Assembly: GCF_022809355.1 (NCBI RefSeq)
Contig: NZ_JAKZMM010000038.1
Span: 1 to 38,624, forward strand
From: Parabacteroides faecalis
Lineage (GTDB): Bacteria; Bacteroidota; Bacteroidia; Bacteroidales; Tannerellaceae
DNA length: 38,624 bases
Direction: 5' to 3'
Shown: positions 8,713 through 17,348 of the stretch, in pieces
Layout of the letters: each line of letters opens with the position of its first letter
Numbering within the stretch: the stretch's first letter is position 1
Notes under the pieces: generated by a model
What the model was told of the DNA's origin: nothing
Databases searched by the model: none
Seen by the model: the letters and a program-made list of their open reading frames with translations, nothing else
Made by a program: the position numbers and the translations under genes

Positions 8713-8715
8713 TAT

Positions 8716-9878
8716 ATGAATAAGATGGAATGGAAAAGAAGAACATATATTGAAGGTACTGTTGAGGCACAGATATCTTCTTTTACTGGTGAAGGGAAAC
8801 AACAGAGTATCATGTTTTACTATCTGTTACAAATAATCATTTGTCTTTTGCAGAACAGTTTCAAGCTCTTCAGCAAGCATATTCTCATTGTTTGGGAAGT
8901 GAACTGAATGCTGGTGCTGTAGCTGTATTTCGCCGATATTTCTTAAGTGATGTCGCTAATCAGGCAGATTGGGTGACGGCTTGGGAATGTGAGCAGACCC
9001 CATGTGCGTTATCACTACTGCAACAAGCACCGCTGAATGGAACAAAGGTCTCATTATGGGCATGGTTGGTGACCAATACTTCCATCACAACAGAAATGAA
9101 TGGGATGGTATTGGCTCGAAGGGGAGAATATACACATATGTGGACAGCAGGAGCTTATAATAAGGCTTCAAATGCTGAATACCAAACGCGGCTTTTACTT
9201 AACGACTATGTGATGCAGCTGATGGCTAAAGGTTGTACATTGGCCAAAGACTGTATTCGTACATGGTTCTTTGTACAGAATGTAGATGTAAATTATGCAG
9301 GCGTGGTAAAAGCTCGGAAAGAAGTGTTTCTAACACAGAATCTGACAGAAGAAACACATTATATAGCAAGTACTGGTATCGAAGGGCGTTCTGCTGATCC
9401 TTCTGTTTTGGTTACAATGGATACTTATGCAATACAGGGGCTTTTACCAGATCAAATTCAATTTCTTTATGCTCCGTCGCATCTGAATCCTACCTATGAA
9501 TATGGTGTGACATTTGAGAGAGGGACAGCTGTGACCTATGGTGACCGGAAGCAGATATTTATTTCAGGTACCGCCAGTATTGATAATCGGGGAGAAATTG
9601 TTGCTCCGGGAGATATAATAAACCAGGCAAAACGTATGATGGAGAATGTTGAGGTTTTACTGGCTGAGGCTGGAGCAACATGGAAAGATGTGATGCAGGC
9701 TATTGTCTATCTGCGTGATCCGGCGGATTACCAAGTTGTATCTGATTTTCTTGCTGAAGAATATCCTGGTCTGCCTTGCTTACTTGTCCATGCCCCAGTG
9801 TGCCGACCGGGTTGGCTTTGTGAAACGGAGTGTATCGCTGTTATTCCTGTATCGAATGAGATATATGCTCCTTTTTAG
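8716..9878 (+). pseudogene. RidA/chorismatase-like gene, frameshifted
   Basis: Two frames together make one protein of about 388 aa. Frame 1 starts at ATG 8716 (MNKMEWKRRTYIEGTVEAQ) and runs off at 8907. The rest is in another frame that is open only from 8793 and has no ATG near its beginning. Restoring one A in the AAA run at 8797-8799 joins FTGEGK to TTEYHVLLSVTNNHLSFAEQ without a break, so a single-base deletion is the simplest explanation. The C-terminal 130 residues are a RidA/YjgF-type domain (FISGTASIDNRGEIVAPGD; VCRPGWLCETECIAV). The N-terminal region resembles that of FkbO/Hyg5-like proteins. Function is uncertain: enamine/imine hydrolysis or chorismate chemistry are known in the family. 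A sequencing error is possible. Confidence 0.75.
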
Positions 9879-9994
9879 TTCTATCAATTATTCTTGTTGT
9901 GTATAGACATATATCTAAAACTTAGTGTTGGAATATATATACATACATCAGGTATTCTAATAAATACAATTTTAGTCACTAAAAGAGACTGCTT

Positions 9995-10750
9995 ATGGAA
10001 CAAAAAGACGTATCTTTGGAAACACAATTACCCATACGATTAGATATAGCTATGTATAAAAAAGGGCTTTATAGAGAAACAGATAAGATGAGCGACTTGA
10101 TTTGCGAGAACTATCCGATGGTGTTGGTGATGAGCCGCTTCGGAATCGCATTGGGCTTTGGTGAAAAGAGTATCGGTGAGGTATGCCGGCAAAATGGTGT
10201 AGATGCGAATACCTTCCTGACGGTAGTTAATTTCCTGACGGGCGAGGTGCAGGGTTTAACAGATGAGGTTAGCAGTGCCTTGTCGTTGGAGACGTTGATT
10301 CGTTATCTGCATAATGCGCATGATTATTTCCTGGCATTCCGTCTACCGAATATGCGGCGCAAACTTAATGAGGCGATCTGTACTTGTCCGGAAGACGTGG
10401 CATTCGTTATCCGGCGCTTCTTTGATGAATATGCAGAGGAGGTGAACAAGCACATGACGTATGAAGAAAAGGTTGTCTTTCCGTATGTACGAGATTTACT
10501 GAATGGAAAAGTGAACGACAAGTATAATATCTCAATCTTTCGGAAACGTCATGAACAGATCGATCAGAAGCTGTCCGACCTGAAAAATATTCTGATCAAG
10601 TATTATCCCGGTGAGGGAGGACATTTGCTGAATAGTGTATTGTTTGACCTCTTTACAACCGAGGAAGATCTGGTTTCTCACTCTTTGGTGGAAGACAACT
10701 TATTCGTTCCTTCTATCGTTTGGTATGAAAATAAGGTGTTAAATCGGTAA
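9995..10750 (+). CDS. hemerythrin-domain protein, RIC/ScdA/YtfE-like
   Basis: 251 aa, cytoplasmic. The N-terminal part (about 30-80; SRFGIALGFGEKSIGEVC) resembles the ScdA N-terminal domain but lacks its Cys-Cys pair. The C-terminal four-helix bundle carries candidate di-iron ligands H106, H109, H153 with E157 (HMTYEE), H186 (KRHEQID), H210 and H229 with E233 (SHSLVEDNLF). RIC proteins repair iron-sulphur clusters after nitrosative or oxidative stress. The gene lies 11 bp upstream of a LuxR-type regulator and is probably its operon partner. The position right after the iron/haem operon fits an iron-stress theme, but the 116-bp gap suggests a separate promoter. Confidence 0.85.
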   Translation: MEQKDVSLETQLPIRLDIAMYKKGLYRETDKMSDLICENYPMVLVMSRFGIALGFGEKSIGEVCRQNGVDANTFLTVVNFLTGEVQGLTDEVSSALSLETLIRYLHNAHDYFLAFRLPNMRRKLNEAICTCPEDVAFVIRRFFDEYAEEVNKHMTYEEKVVFPYVRDLLNGKVNDKYNISIFRKRHEQIDQKLSDLKNILIKYYPGEGGHLLNSVLFDLFTTEEDLVSHSLVEDNLFVPSIVWYENKVLNR

Positions 10751-10761
10751 CTCCGAATGGT

Positions 10762-11373
10762 ATGAAACTAAGTTTGAAGATAGCGATTGTAGAACCCTCG
10801 GTGATGGTTCGTACCGGGTTAGGTACGTTGTTGCGGAAACTATCCGGAATGCAGATCACAGTCGTTGAAATACAGGAGGTAGAATCATTACTTGAATCGC
10901 TTCGTATCCATAAGCCGGATGTTTTAATCGCCTGTCCACAGTTATTGTTGCACCACTCGTTCCATCGTCTGAGAGAAGAATCAGCCCAGGCTGAGATGAA
11001 AATCATAGCTTTAATGACATCTCTTTGTCCGATGTCTCTCTTGCGGATGTTCGATGAACAAATCAGCTTATATGATACGCCTGAACAAATCCGGGAGAAA
11101 CTGGAGCGACTGATTGATGCCTCCGGTGATGGTGGTACCGTTGAGAATGGAGAAGAACAGCAAAGTCTGAGTGCGCGGGAAAAAGAGATTGTCATCTGTG
11201 TGGTGAAAGGAATGACCAATCGTGAAATAGCCGACAAGCTGTTCCTTTCGGCTCACACGGTCATTACGCATCGGCGAAATATTGCCCGCAAATTACAAAT
11301 CCATAGTCCCAGTGGTTTGACGATCTATGCGATTGTCAATAAATTGGTAGAATTGAAGGATATAAAGCAATAA
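10762..11373 (+). CDS. LuxR/NarL-type regulator with degenerate receiver domain
   Basis: 203 aa. The C-terminal domain is a standard LuxR helix-turn-helix (LSAREKEIVICVVKGMTNREIADKLFLSAHTVITHRRNI). The N-terminal domain has a receiver layout but lacks key residues: the acidic pair is reduced to E11, the phospho-Asp place in PDVLIACPQ is A57/C58, and the Lys near ISLYDTPEQI is absent. So it probably does not work by phosphorylation. It may act constitutively, by oligomer changes or by direct sensing; C58 could matter but that is speculation. It pairs with the hemerythrin gene upstream. No matching kinase is nearby. Start ATG 10762 is chosen because ATG 10756 is followed at once by a stop. Confidence 0.88.
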   Translation: MKLSLKIAIVEPSVMVRTGLGTLLRKLSGMQITVVEIQEVESLLESLRIHKPDVLIACPQLLLHHSFHRLREESAQAEMKIIALMTSLCPMSLLRMFDEQISLYDTPEQIREKLERLIDASGDGGTVENGEEQQSLSAREKEIVICVVKGMTNREIADKLFLSAHTVITHRRNIARKLQIHSPSGLTIYAIVNKLVELKDIKQ

Positions 11374-11382
11374 GAAAAGCCG

Positions 11383-11426
11383 ATGTAACAGGAATGTAAT
11401 ATGGATGTTTCTGAAATGTAACAGAA
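11383..11426 (+). promoter_or_regulatory. four tandem 11-bp direct repeats, Pho-box-like operator
   Basis: Units at 11383-11393 (ATGTAACAGGA), 11394-11404, 11405-11415 and 11416-11426 (ATGTAACAGAA). All begin ATGT; the outer two are nearly identical and the inner two diverge after ATGTAA and ATGT. An 11-bp period with a conserved 7-bp core and variable 4-bp spacer is the hallmark of PhoB-type sites. The array ends 7 bp before the -7 box and takes the place of the -33 element, as Pho boxes replace the -35 in E. coli. The downstream gene encodes a phosphate-selective porin, which supports the reading. Confidence 0.65.
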
Positions 11427-11433
11427 GTTAAGC

Positions 11434-11441
11434 TATCTTTG
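11434..11441 (+). promoter_or_regulatory. -7 promoter box for the porin O/P gene
   Basis: TATCTTTG followed by CAC matches TAnnTTTG and lies 16 bp before ATG 11458. No TTG/TTTG is found at the usual distance upstream, so the promoter probably depends on an activator bound to the adjacent 11-bp repeats. Confidence 0.7.
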
Positions 11442-11457
11442 CACAAAATTCAACTTC

Positions 11458-12729
11458 ATGAAAATCAGAAATATTCTAATTGTATTTAGTTTGCTGGTTG
11501 TTAGTCTGGGTTTGCAGGCACAAGAAAAGCCAGCCAAGTCGTTTTCGTCATTTGTTGACTCATTGGCCAAAGTGGAAGAACCTTCCGAAGAACTCTTAAA
11601 CAAGATTCGGAATATGCCGAACATCGAAGTCGGAAAGGGTATCTCTTTCGAACCGGCAGATAAGCGATATAAGATGACGATGCGTTTCCGTATGCAGAAC
11701 ATGGCATCGGTGTCTTTGAATGATGACTTTTCGTATTCCGAAGCCGAGGCACGTGTGAAACGTTTGCGTTTGCGCTTCGATGGTTATATATTCTCTCCGA
11801 AATTACTTTATTCGATCCAATTGGGATTCACTCCTTATGATTCTAAAGATTTGCCGAATGGAAATGTGAATATTGTGCGTGATGCTATGGTGTATTATAT
11901 GCCTACCCACGATTTCAGTATCGGTTTCGGTCAGACTAAGATCAAGGCTAATCGTGCTCGTGTCAATTCTTCCAGTGCTCTTCAGTTTGTAGATCGTAGT
12001 ATCGTCAATTCTGAATTTAATCTTGATCGAGACTTCGGTTTCTTTGCGGAGTATTATAAACCGGTAGTTGGTGATTTCAATGTTGCTTTGAAAGGATCAA
12101 TCACCTTAGGTGAAGGTCGTAACTGGAGTACGAGTAGTCAAGGAGGATTGGCTTATACAGCTCGTGTCGAACTTTTCCCCTTCGGTCGTTTCAAGTCTTT
12201 GGGAGATATTGCTGAAGGAGACTTCGAGCGGGAAGAGCATGTGAAGGTGTTGTTGGCTGGTGCTTATTCATTTAATAACAAGACCAATCGTTTACAAGGA
12301 CAGAACGGAGCCTATATTCCAAATAATGAGTTGAGAGATTTGAATAGTTACTTCGTCGATTTTATCTTGAAGTATAATGGTTTCGCTTTTTATACAGACT
12401 TCATGGGCCGTAAGTGTAGTGAACCTCTCTTTACGACAGATCCGGAAACTTGTATTTATACTGGAAACGGATTGAATGTTCAGGCCAGTTATTTGTTCCC
12501 GAAAAATTGGGAAGTAGCTGTACGTAATTCTACACTTTTCCCGGAAGAGCAAGTACAGAAGATTGTAGGTTATGAAAATTATAATCAGACAACCTTGGCT
12601 GTTACACGATATCTGATAGGTCATAGCTTAAAGATACAGGCAGATGCCTCTTATAATCATCAATTAAATCCTGTTGATCCCACATATAATCGTTGGCAAT
12701 TCCGCTTCCAAGTAGAATTAGGCTTGTAA
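11458..12729 (+). CDS. phosphate-selective porin O/P family protein
   Basis: 423 aa. Signal peptide MKIRNILIVFSLLVVSLGLQAQ, a short polar N-terminal linker, then the porin O/P barrel (PF07396) with typical stretches RLRLRFDGYIFSPKLLYSIQLGF, SIGFGQTKIKANRARVNSS and DRDFGFFAEYY. It ends FRFQVELGL. The family forms trimeric outer-membrane channels, often for phosphate or polyphosphate, and is induced by phosphate starvation. The Pho-box-like array just upstream fits this. It is a single-gene unit: its own promoter in front and a perfect 12-bp hairpin terminator behind. The regulator that would bind the array is not in this window. Confidence 0.9.
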   Translation: MKIRNILIVFSLLVVSLGLQAQEKPAKSFSSFVDSLAKVEEPSEELLNKIRNMPNIEVGKGISFEPADKRYKMTMRFRMQNMASVSLNDDFSYSEAEARVKRLRLRFDGYIFSPKLLYSIQLGFTPYDSKDLPNGNVNIVRDAMVYYMPTHDFSIGFGQTKIKANRARVNSSSALQFVDRSIVNSEFNLDRDFGFFAEYYKPVVGDFNVALKGSITLGEGRNWSTSSQGGLAYTARVELFPFGRFKSLGDIAEGDFEREEHVKVLLAGAYSFNNKTNRLQGQNGAYIPNNELRDLNSYFVDFILKYNGFAFYTDFMGRKCSEPLFTTDPETCIYTGNGLNVQASYLFPKNWEVAVRNSTLFPEEQVQKIVGYENYNQTTLAVTRYLIGHSLKIQADASYNHQLNPVDPTYNRWQFRFQVELGL

Positions 12730-12758
12730 ACAACAAAGAAAATACATACGAATCAGTT

Positions 12759-12803
12759 AAACGGATTCCGACACCTGATGAGGAAAGTCGGAATCCGTTT
12801 TTT
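12759..12803 (+). terminator. rho-independent terminator after porin O/P gene
   Basis: Perfect stem ACGGATTCCGAC (12761-12772) / GTCGGAATCCGT (12787-12798), extended by flanking AA/TT, followed by a run of six T's. The remaining bases up to the next gene (12804-12937) form an AT-rich leader in which I see no convincing promoter box. Confidence 0.9.
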
Positions 12804-12937
12804 ATATATCTAAAAGTTAATTTTTGGAAATTCTAAAATCGTACTTTAAACAATTACGGATTGGTTAAGTCTATTCATTCAAACTTACTAATAAGACGAA
12901 AGGAAATGATTCGCAATTCTAATAATTATCAGAGCAG

Positions 12938-15724
12938 ATGAAAACAGGGATAAGACTACTGGTTCTATTGATGTTGTTGGTTAGTCCGGTAATGGCTCAG
13001 CAACGTGGTGTTGAAGTAACGGGAAAGGTTCAGGAGAAGGAAACACAATTACCGATCGAGCAGGCTTCTGTTCGGTTGTTGAATGTGAAAGATAGTAGTA
13101 TGGTACGAGGTGTAGCGAGTAATACCGACGGCTCTTTTGCATTGAAAAATGTACGGAAAGGAAATTATATTCTAAATGTAACTTATATTGGTTTTGACCC
13201 GTTGTATAAGAATATTTCTGTAGCAGGTACGGCTCCGGTTCGCTTGGGAACTTTGGAAATGACTGATGGTAGTGTTCGTTTACAAGTAGCTGTTATTACG
13301 GGTAAAGCGCCTGAAGTTGTAGTTCGAAATGATACAACCGAGTACAATGCTGATTCATATAAAGTGACAGAAGGTTCTGTATTGGAAGATTTACTAAAGA
13401 AAATGCCGGGTGTTGAAGTTGATAGCGAAGGAAAGGTTACTGTCAACGGTAAGGAAATCAAGAAGATTATGGTTGATGGTAAGGAATTCTTCTCTGATGA
13501 TCCTAAAATTGCCTCTAAGAATTTGCCTGCCAAAATGATCGATAAAGTTCAGGTACTGGATAAAAAAAGTGATATGGCTAAGATGACTGGTTTCGATGAT
13601 GGTGAGGAAGAAACAGTATTAAACTTGACGGTGAAACCAGGCATGAAGCAAGGTTGGTTCGGGAATGCTTATGCTGGTTATGGTAGCAAAGACCGATATG
13701 AAGGAAATGCCATGGTCAACCGTTTCTACAATAATGATCAGTTGACTTTTATGGGAGGTTTGAATAATACAAACAATATGGGCTTTTCCGATTTGGCATC
13801 TACTATGTTCTCGGGTATGCGAGGAGGAATGCGTGGTAGTGCCGGAACAGGTATTACGTCTTCTGGAAATGGTGGATTGAACTTTAGTAAGGAATTTAAT
13901 AAGAAGATAACGTTAGGCGGTAATACTCGCTACTCTCATTCAGACAACGATGCGGAGAAGAAAAGTAATGAACAGACATTTCTTCCAGGCGATAGTATTT
14001 CTTATGCCAGTAATCATACGATAAGCAATAGTGTGAGTGATAATGCGGGTTTTAATTTTAGATTAGACTGGAGACCTGATACGCTTACGCAAATTTTCTT
14101 TACTCCTGATTTCGGATATAGTAAGAGTCATTCTTCAGAAATTAAGAATACAAGTACACGGCTGAATAGTGATACACTGAATACAAGTAATTCGGATGTA
14201 TTTTCAGATGGAGCTGGTTACAACTTAAGTGGACGTTTGGAATTTAGTCGTAAGTTGAATAGTGAAGGTCGTGTCTTGAGTTTCTCTTTATCAGGAGGAC
14301 TGAATGATTCTTATACAGATGAAGTCAATTATTCAAATACCGATTATTTACAAGAACAACGAAGTGAACTGGTTGATCAACATATTCGCTACGATAATAA
14401 GAGTTATAATTACCGGGCTTATGTATCATGGGTAGAACCGCTGGGTAATAATAATTTCCTGCAAGCGACTTATAGTTTCTCTCAGCAGCAGCAGGAATCG
14501 TTGAAGAATGCTTATACGCCGGATGCTGAAACAGGCGAATATAATGTGTTGGATACGGCTTACAGTAAGAATTATCGGAACAGCTATATCAATCAGCGGG
14601 CAAGTATTAGCTTCAAATCTCAACGGGAGAAATATAATTATACGATTGGTTTCAATGTGGATCCTTCTTATTCACGGAGTGAGAATTTTATCGGTGATAC
14701 AGTTCTGTCAGACTTAAGTCGGAAGGTTGTGAATTTTTCTCCGATGGTCCGGTTTAATTATCGCTTTAATAAGCAGACAAATTTGCGTATTCGTTATGAT
14801 GGGCGGACAACACAGCCTTCCATGACTCAATTACAACCTGTAGTAGATATTTCGGATCCGTTAAATATCGTAACAGGTAATCCGGATCTGAAACCCAAAT
14901 ATACGAATAGTATGCGGGTTGATTTTGGGCAGTTCATGCCGGAAAAACAGCGGGCTATTATAGCTATGTTAAATGGTAGTTATACGTTGAATGATATTGT
15001 TAGCAAGACGGTGTTTGACGGAACAACAGGTGGACGTGTTACTACTTATGAAAATGTTGATGGTAATTATAGTTTTAATGGACGGGTAATCGTGAATACT
15101 CCGTTGAAGAACAAGAAGTTTTCTATCAATACCATGAGTATGGCTTCGTATGGAAATACCAACAGCTTTATTAATGGCGAAAAGAATAAGAGTAAGACGC
15201 TGTCGGTAATGGAAAGGGCTGGAATTGATTTCCGTTCAACTTATTTAGATTTGGGTTTGAATGGTAACTTCCGTTATAATTCTACGCGTAATTCATTGCA
15301 GGGACAAACCGATATGAATACCTTCAATTATGGTGTGGGAGGAAATACAACAATCTATTTGCCTTGGGATTTCAAGATTGAAAGTGATATTAACTGGTCT
15401 GCTAATTCGGGTTATGCCGAAGGTTTCGAACAGAATGAGATTTTATGGAATGCATCTGTATCCAAATCATTCCTGAAGAATAATCAGGGAACGTTACGCT
15501 TTAAGATTTATGATATCTTGCAACAGCGGAGTAATATTTCCCGAACAGTAACAGCTAGTAGCATTAGTGACTCGGAATACAATACTTTGAACAGTTATTT
15601 TATGTTCCACTTTATTTATCGTTTCAGTATATTTAAAGGTGGAGCCAGCGCTAAGGATATGAGAGGTCCGCATGGTGGACCACGTTCGGGAAGAATGGGA
15701 CCTCCGCCACCACCTCGTTTCTAA
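12938..15724 (+). CDS. TonB-receptor-like outer-membrane protein with carboxypeptidase-regulatory domain
   Basis: 928 aa. Signal peptide (MKTGIRLLVLLMLLVSPVMAQ), then a carboxypeptidase regulatory-like domain (about 26-105; VTGKVQEKETQLPIEQASV). A plug-like domain follows (GSVLEDLLKKMPGVEVD; VNGKEIKKIMVDGKEFF), then a large barrel of the OMP_b-brl_3 type to the end. The C-terminus is unusual: about 20 residues rich in Gly, Arg and Pro (GPRSGRMGPPPPPRF) after the last strands, ending in Phe. There is no SusD-like partner and no TonB box that I can identify with confidence, so it is not a standard SusC. The ligand is unknown. It is monocistronic with a terminator on each side. Confidence 0.88.
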   Translation: MKTGIRLLVLLMLLVSPVMAQQRGVEVTGKVQEKETQLPIEQASVRLLNVKDSSMVRGVASNTDGSFALKNVRKGNYILNVTYIGFDPLYKNISVAGTAPVRLGTLEMTDGSVRLQVAVITGKAPEVVVRNDTTEYNADSYKVTEGSVLEDLLKKMPGVEVDSEGKVTVNGKEIKKIMVDGKEFFSDDPKIASKNLPAKMIDKVQVLDKKSDMAKMTGFDDGEEETVLNLTVKPGMKQGWFGNAYAGYGSKDRYEGNAMVNRFYNNDQLTFMGGLNNTNNMGFSDLASTMFSGMRGGMRGSAGTGITSSGNGGLNFSKEFNKKITLGGNTRYSHSDNDAEKKSNEQTFLPGDSISYASNHTISNSVSDNAGFNFRLDWRPDTLTQIFFTPDFGYSKSHSSEIKNTSTRLNSDTLNTSNSDVFSDGAGYNLSGRLEFSRKLNSEGRVLSFSLSGGLNDSYTDEVNYSNTDYLQEQRSELVDQHIRYDNKSYNYRAYVSWVEPLGNNNFLQATYSFSQQQQESLKNAYTPDAETGEYNVLDTAYSKNYRNSYINQRASISFKSQREKYNYTIGFNVDPSYSRSENFIGDTVLSDLSRKVVNFSPMVRFNYRFNKQTNLRIRYDGRTTQPSMTQLQPVVDISDPLNIVTGNPDLKPKYTNSMRVDFGQFMPEKQRAIIAMLNGSYTLNDIVSKTVFDGTTGGRVTTYENVDGNYSFNGRVIVNTPLKNKKFSINTMSMASYGNTNSFINGEKNKSKTLSVMERAGIDFRSTYLDLGLNGNFRYNSTRNSLQGQTDMNTFNYGVGGNTTIYLPWDFKIESDINWSANSGYAEGFEQNEILWNASVSKSFLKNNQGTLRFKIYDILQQRSNISRTVTASSISDSEYNTLNSYFMFHFIYRFSIFKGGASAKDMRGPHGGPRSGRMGPPPPPRF

Positions 15725-15738
15725 ATACGAAAGGTAAG

Positions 15739-15780
15739 AATCGGAAACCTCCATATTAATTGGGGTTTCCGATTTTTTTA
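15739..15780 (+). terminator. rho-independent terminator
   Basis: Perfect 11-bp stem AATCGGAAACC (15739-15749) / GGTTTCCGATT (15764-15774) followed by seven T's, 14 bp after the outer-membrane receptor gene. Confidence 0.92.
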
Positions 15781-15811
15781 TTTACCTTTCGGAGTTTTAA
15801 GGAGAGTTTTT

Positions 15812-17248
15812 ATGCAGGATGCTTCGTTTTGGGAAATATTATTGAGTACTATATTTATTCTGCTGTATTCGATAACGATTATCGGGCTGATAGTAGTTAT
15901 CATTGCAGAGAATAGAAATCCGTTGAAGACGATTCCGTGGGTTGTCGTTTTGCTATTGGCTCCAGGTGTTGGAATTTTATTTTACTTCTTTTTTGGTCAG
16001 GATAACCGAAAGCAGCGAATTATTTCACGTAAAACCTATAAACGAATTATCAAACAGCCACGAACTGGGAAAATTCCTCACGATGCATGCTCAGTCCCGG
16101 AGCAATATAAAGGATTAACGAAGTTATTAAACCGCTCCCGTACATCTCCGTTATTATATGGAAGCGATATCCGGGTTTTTACCAATGGGAAAGATAAGTT
16201 TCGTGCTTTGTTTGATGACATTCGTCGGGCAAAATATCATGTTCATGTCCAATACTATATTTTCAACGATGATGAAATAGGCACTCAGTTGAAAGATTTA
16301 TTGGTACAGAAAGCCCGTGAAGGAGTTGAAGTTCGTGTTCTTTACGATGATGTAGGTAGTTGGAAAGCCAAGAATCGTTTTTTCCACGAGATGGAGAAAG
16401 AAGGTATAGAAGTATATGCTTTCCTAAAAGTTGTTTTCCCGGTGTTGACGAGTAAGGTGAATTACCGAAATCACCGTAAGGTAGTTGTTATTGATGGGAA
16501 AATCGGATATATGGGCGGTATGAATGTTGCAGATCGGTATATCAAAGGTGTTTCATGGGGTGTTTGGCATGATCTGCATTTCCGGATTGAAGGAAAAGGC
16601 GTACAAAGTCTGCAATCTGCTTTCTTGTTGGATTGGTATGTGGTCAGTAAGCAGATTATTTCGGATAAACGTTATTTCCCGAAATCGGAAGTTCTATCTG
16701 ATAATATCATGCAGGTGATTACAAGTGGTCCGGTTGGTCCTTGGCGAGTATTGGCGCAAGCTGAAATTTATTTGATTGCCAATGCCCGGAAATATGTATA
16801 TATCCAAACGCCTTACTTTTTGCCGACCGAAGGATTAAGCCAGGCTTTACAGGTGGCAGCCCGTAGTGGAGTTGATGTACGGATTATGATACCAGAACGT
16901 TCGGATACGCGGATGGCTCATTTGGCAACTCGTTCTTTCTTGGCCGAAATGATACGCGCAGGCGTTAAGATTTACTTTTATCAGCCAGGCTTTCTACATG
17001 CCAAATTGATTGTGAGTGATGATGCAGTGGCATGTATCGGTTCTGCCAATATGGATTTTCGAAGTCTGGAACACAATTTTGAGATCAATGCTTTTGTTTA
17101 TCAGCGTGAGTTTGCCATGGAAATGCGGCGGATTTTCATGTATGATGTCGAGCAATGTCTGCATATTACGCCTTCCATTTGGCTGAAACGGCCTTTGAGC
17201 AAACGTTTTTCTGAATCCTTCATGCGGCTTTTCTCTCCTTTGTTGTAA
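15812..17248 (+). CDS. cls: cardiolipin synthase (phospholipase D superfamily)
   Basis: 478 aa membrane enzyme that joins two phosphatidylglycerols into cardiolipin and glycerol. Two N-terminal hydrophobic spans (about 8-32 and 42-62) are followed by two PLD domains with intact HKD motifs: H221-x-K223-x4-D228 (NHRKVVVID) and H396-x-K398-x4-D403 (LHAKLIVSDD), each with the trailing GSANMDFRS-type sequence. The length fits bacterial ClsA-like enzymes. A clear purine-rich ribosome binding site (AAGGAGAG) lies about 8 bp before ATG 15812, unusual for this window. It is transcribed alone and faces rsmD, with a tandem repeat array in the gap. Confidence 0.93.
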   Translation: MQDASFWEILLSTIFILLYSITIIGLIVVIIAENRNPLKTIPWVVVLLLAPGVGILFYFFFGQDNRKQRIISRKTYKRIIKQPRTGKIPHDACSVPEQYKGLTKLLNRSRTSPLLYGSDIRVFTNGKDKFRALFDDIRRAKYHVHVQYYIFNDDEIGTQLKDLLVQKAREGVEVRVLYDDVGSWKAKNRFFHEMEKEGIEVYAFLKVVFPVLTSKVNYRNHRKVVVIDGKIGYMGGMNVADRYIKGVSWGVWHDLHFRIEGKGVQSLQSAFLLDWYVVSKQIISDKRYFPKSEVLSDNIMQVITSGPVGPWRVLAQAEIYLIANARKYVYIQTPYFLPTEGLSQALQVAARSGVDVRIMIPERSDTRMAHLATRSFLAEMIRAGVKIYFYQPGFLHAKLIVSDDAVACIGSANMDFRSLEHNFEINAFVYQREFAMEMRRIFMYDVEQCLHITPSIWLKRPLSKRFSESFMRLFSPLL

Positions 17249-17254
17249 TGATAT

Positions 17255-17346
17255 CTTCCCTTCGGTCTAAGGGGAACCTTCCCTTCGGACGTAGTGAGAA
17301 CTTCCTTTAGTGTTAAGGGTGATGTTCCCTTCAGGTTGAGGGAAAG
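17255..17346. repeat. four tandem 23-bp degenerate palindromic repeats
   Basis: Units start at 17255, 17278, 17301 and 17324, exactly 23 bp apart. Units 1 and 2 begin CTTCCCTTCGG, unit 3 CTTCCTTTAG, unit 4 GTTCCCTTCAGG. Units 1, 3 and 4 can fold back (for example TTCCCTT ... AAGGGGAA in unit 1), giving a row of small hairpins. The array fills the gap between the converging ends of cls and rsmD and may serve as a bidirectional terminator. Confidence 0.8.
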
Positions 17347-17348
17347 CA

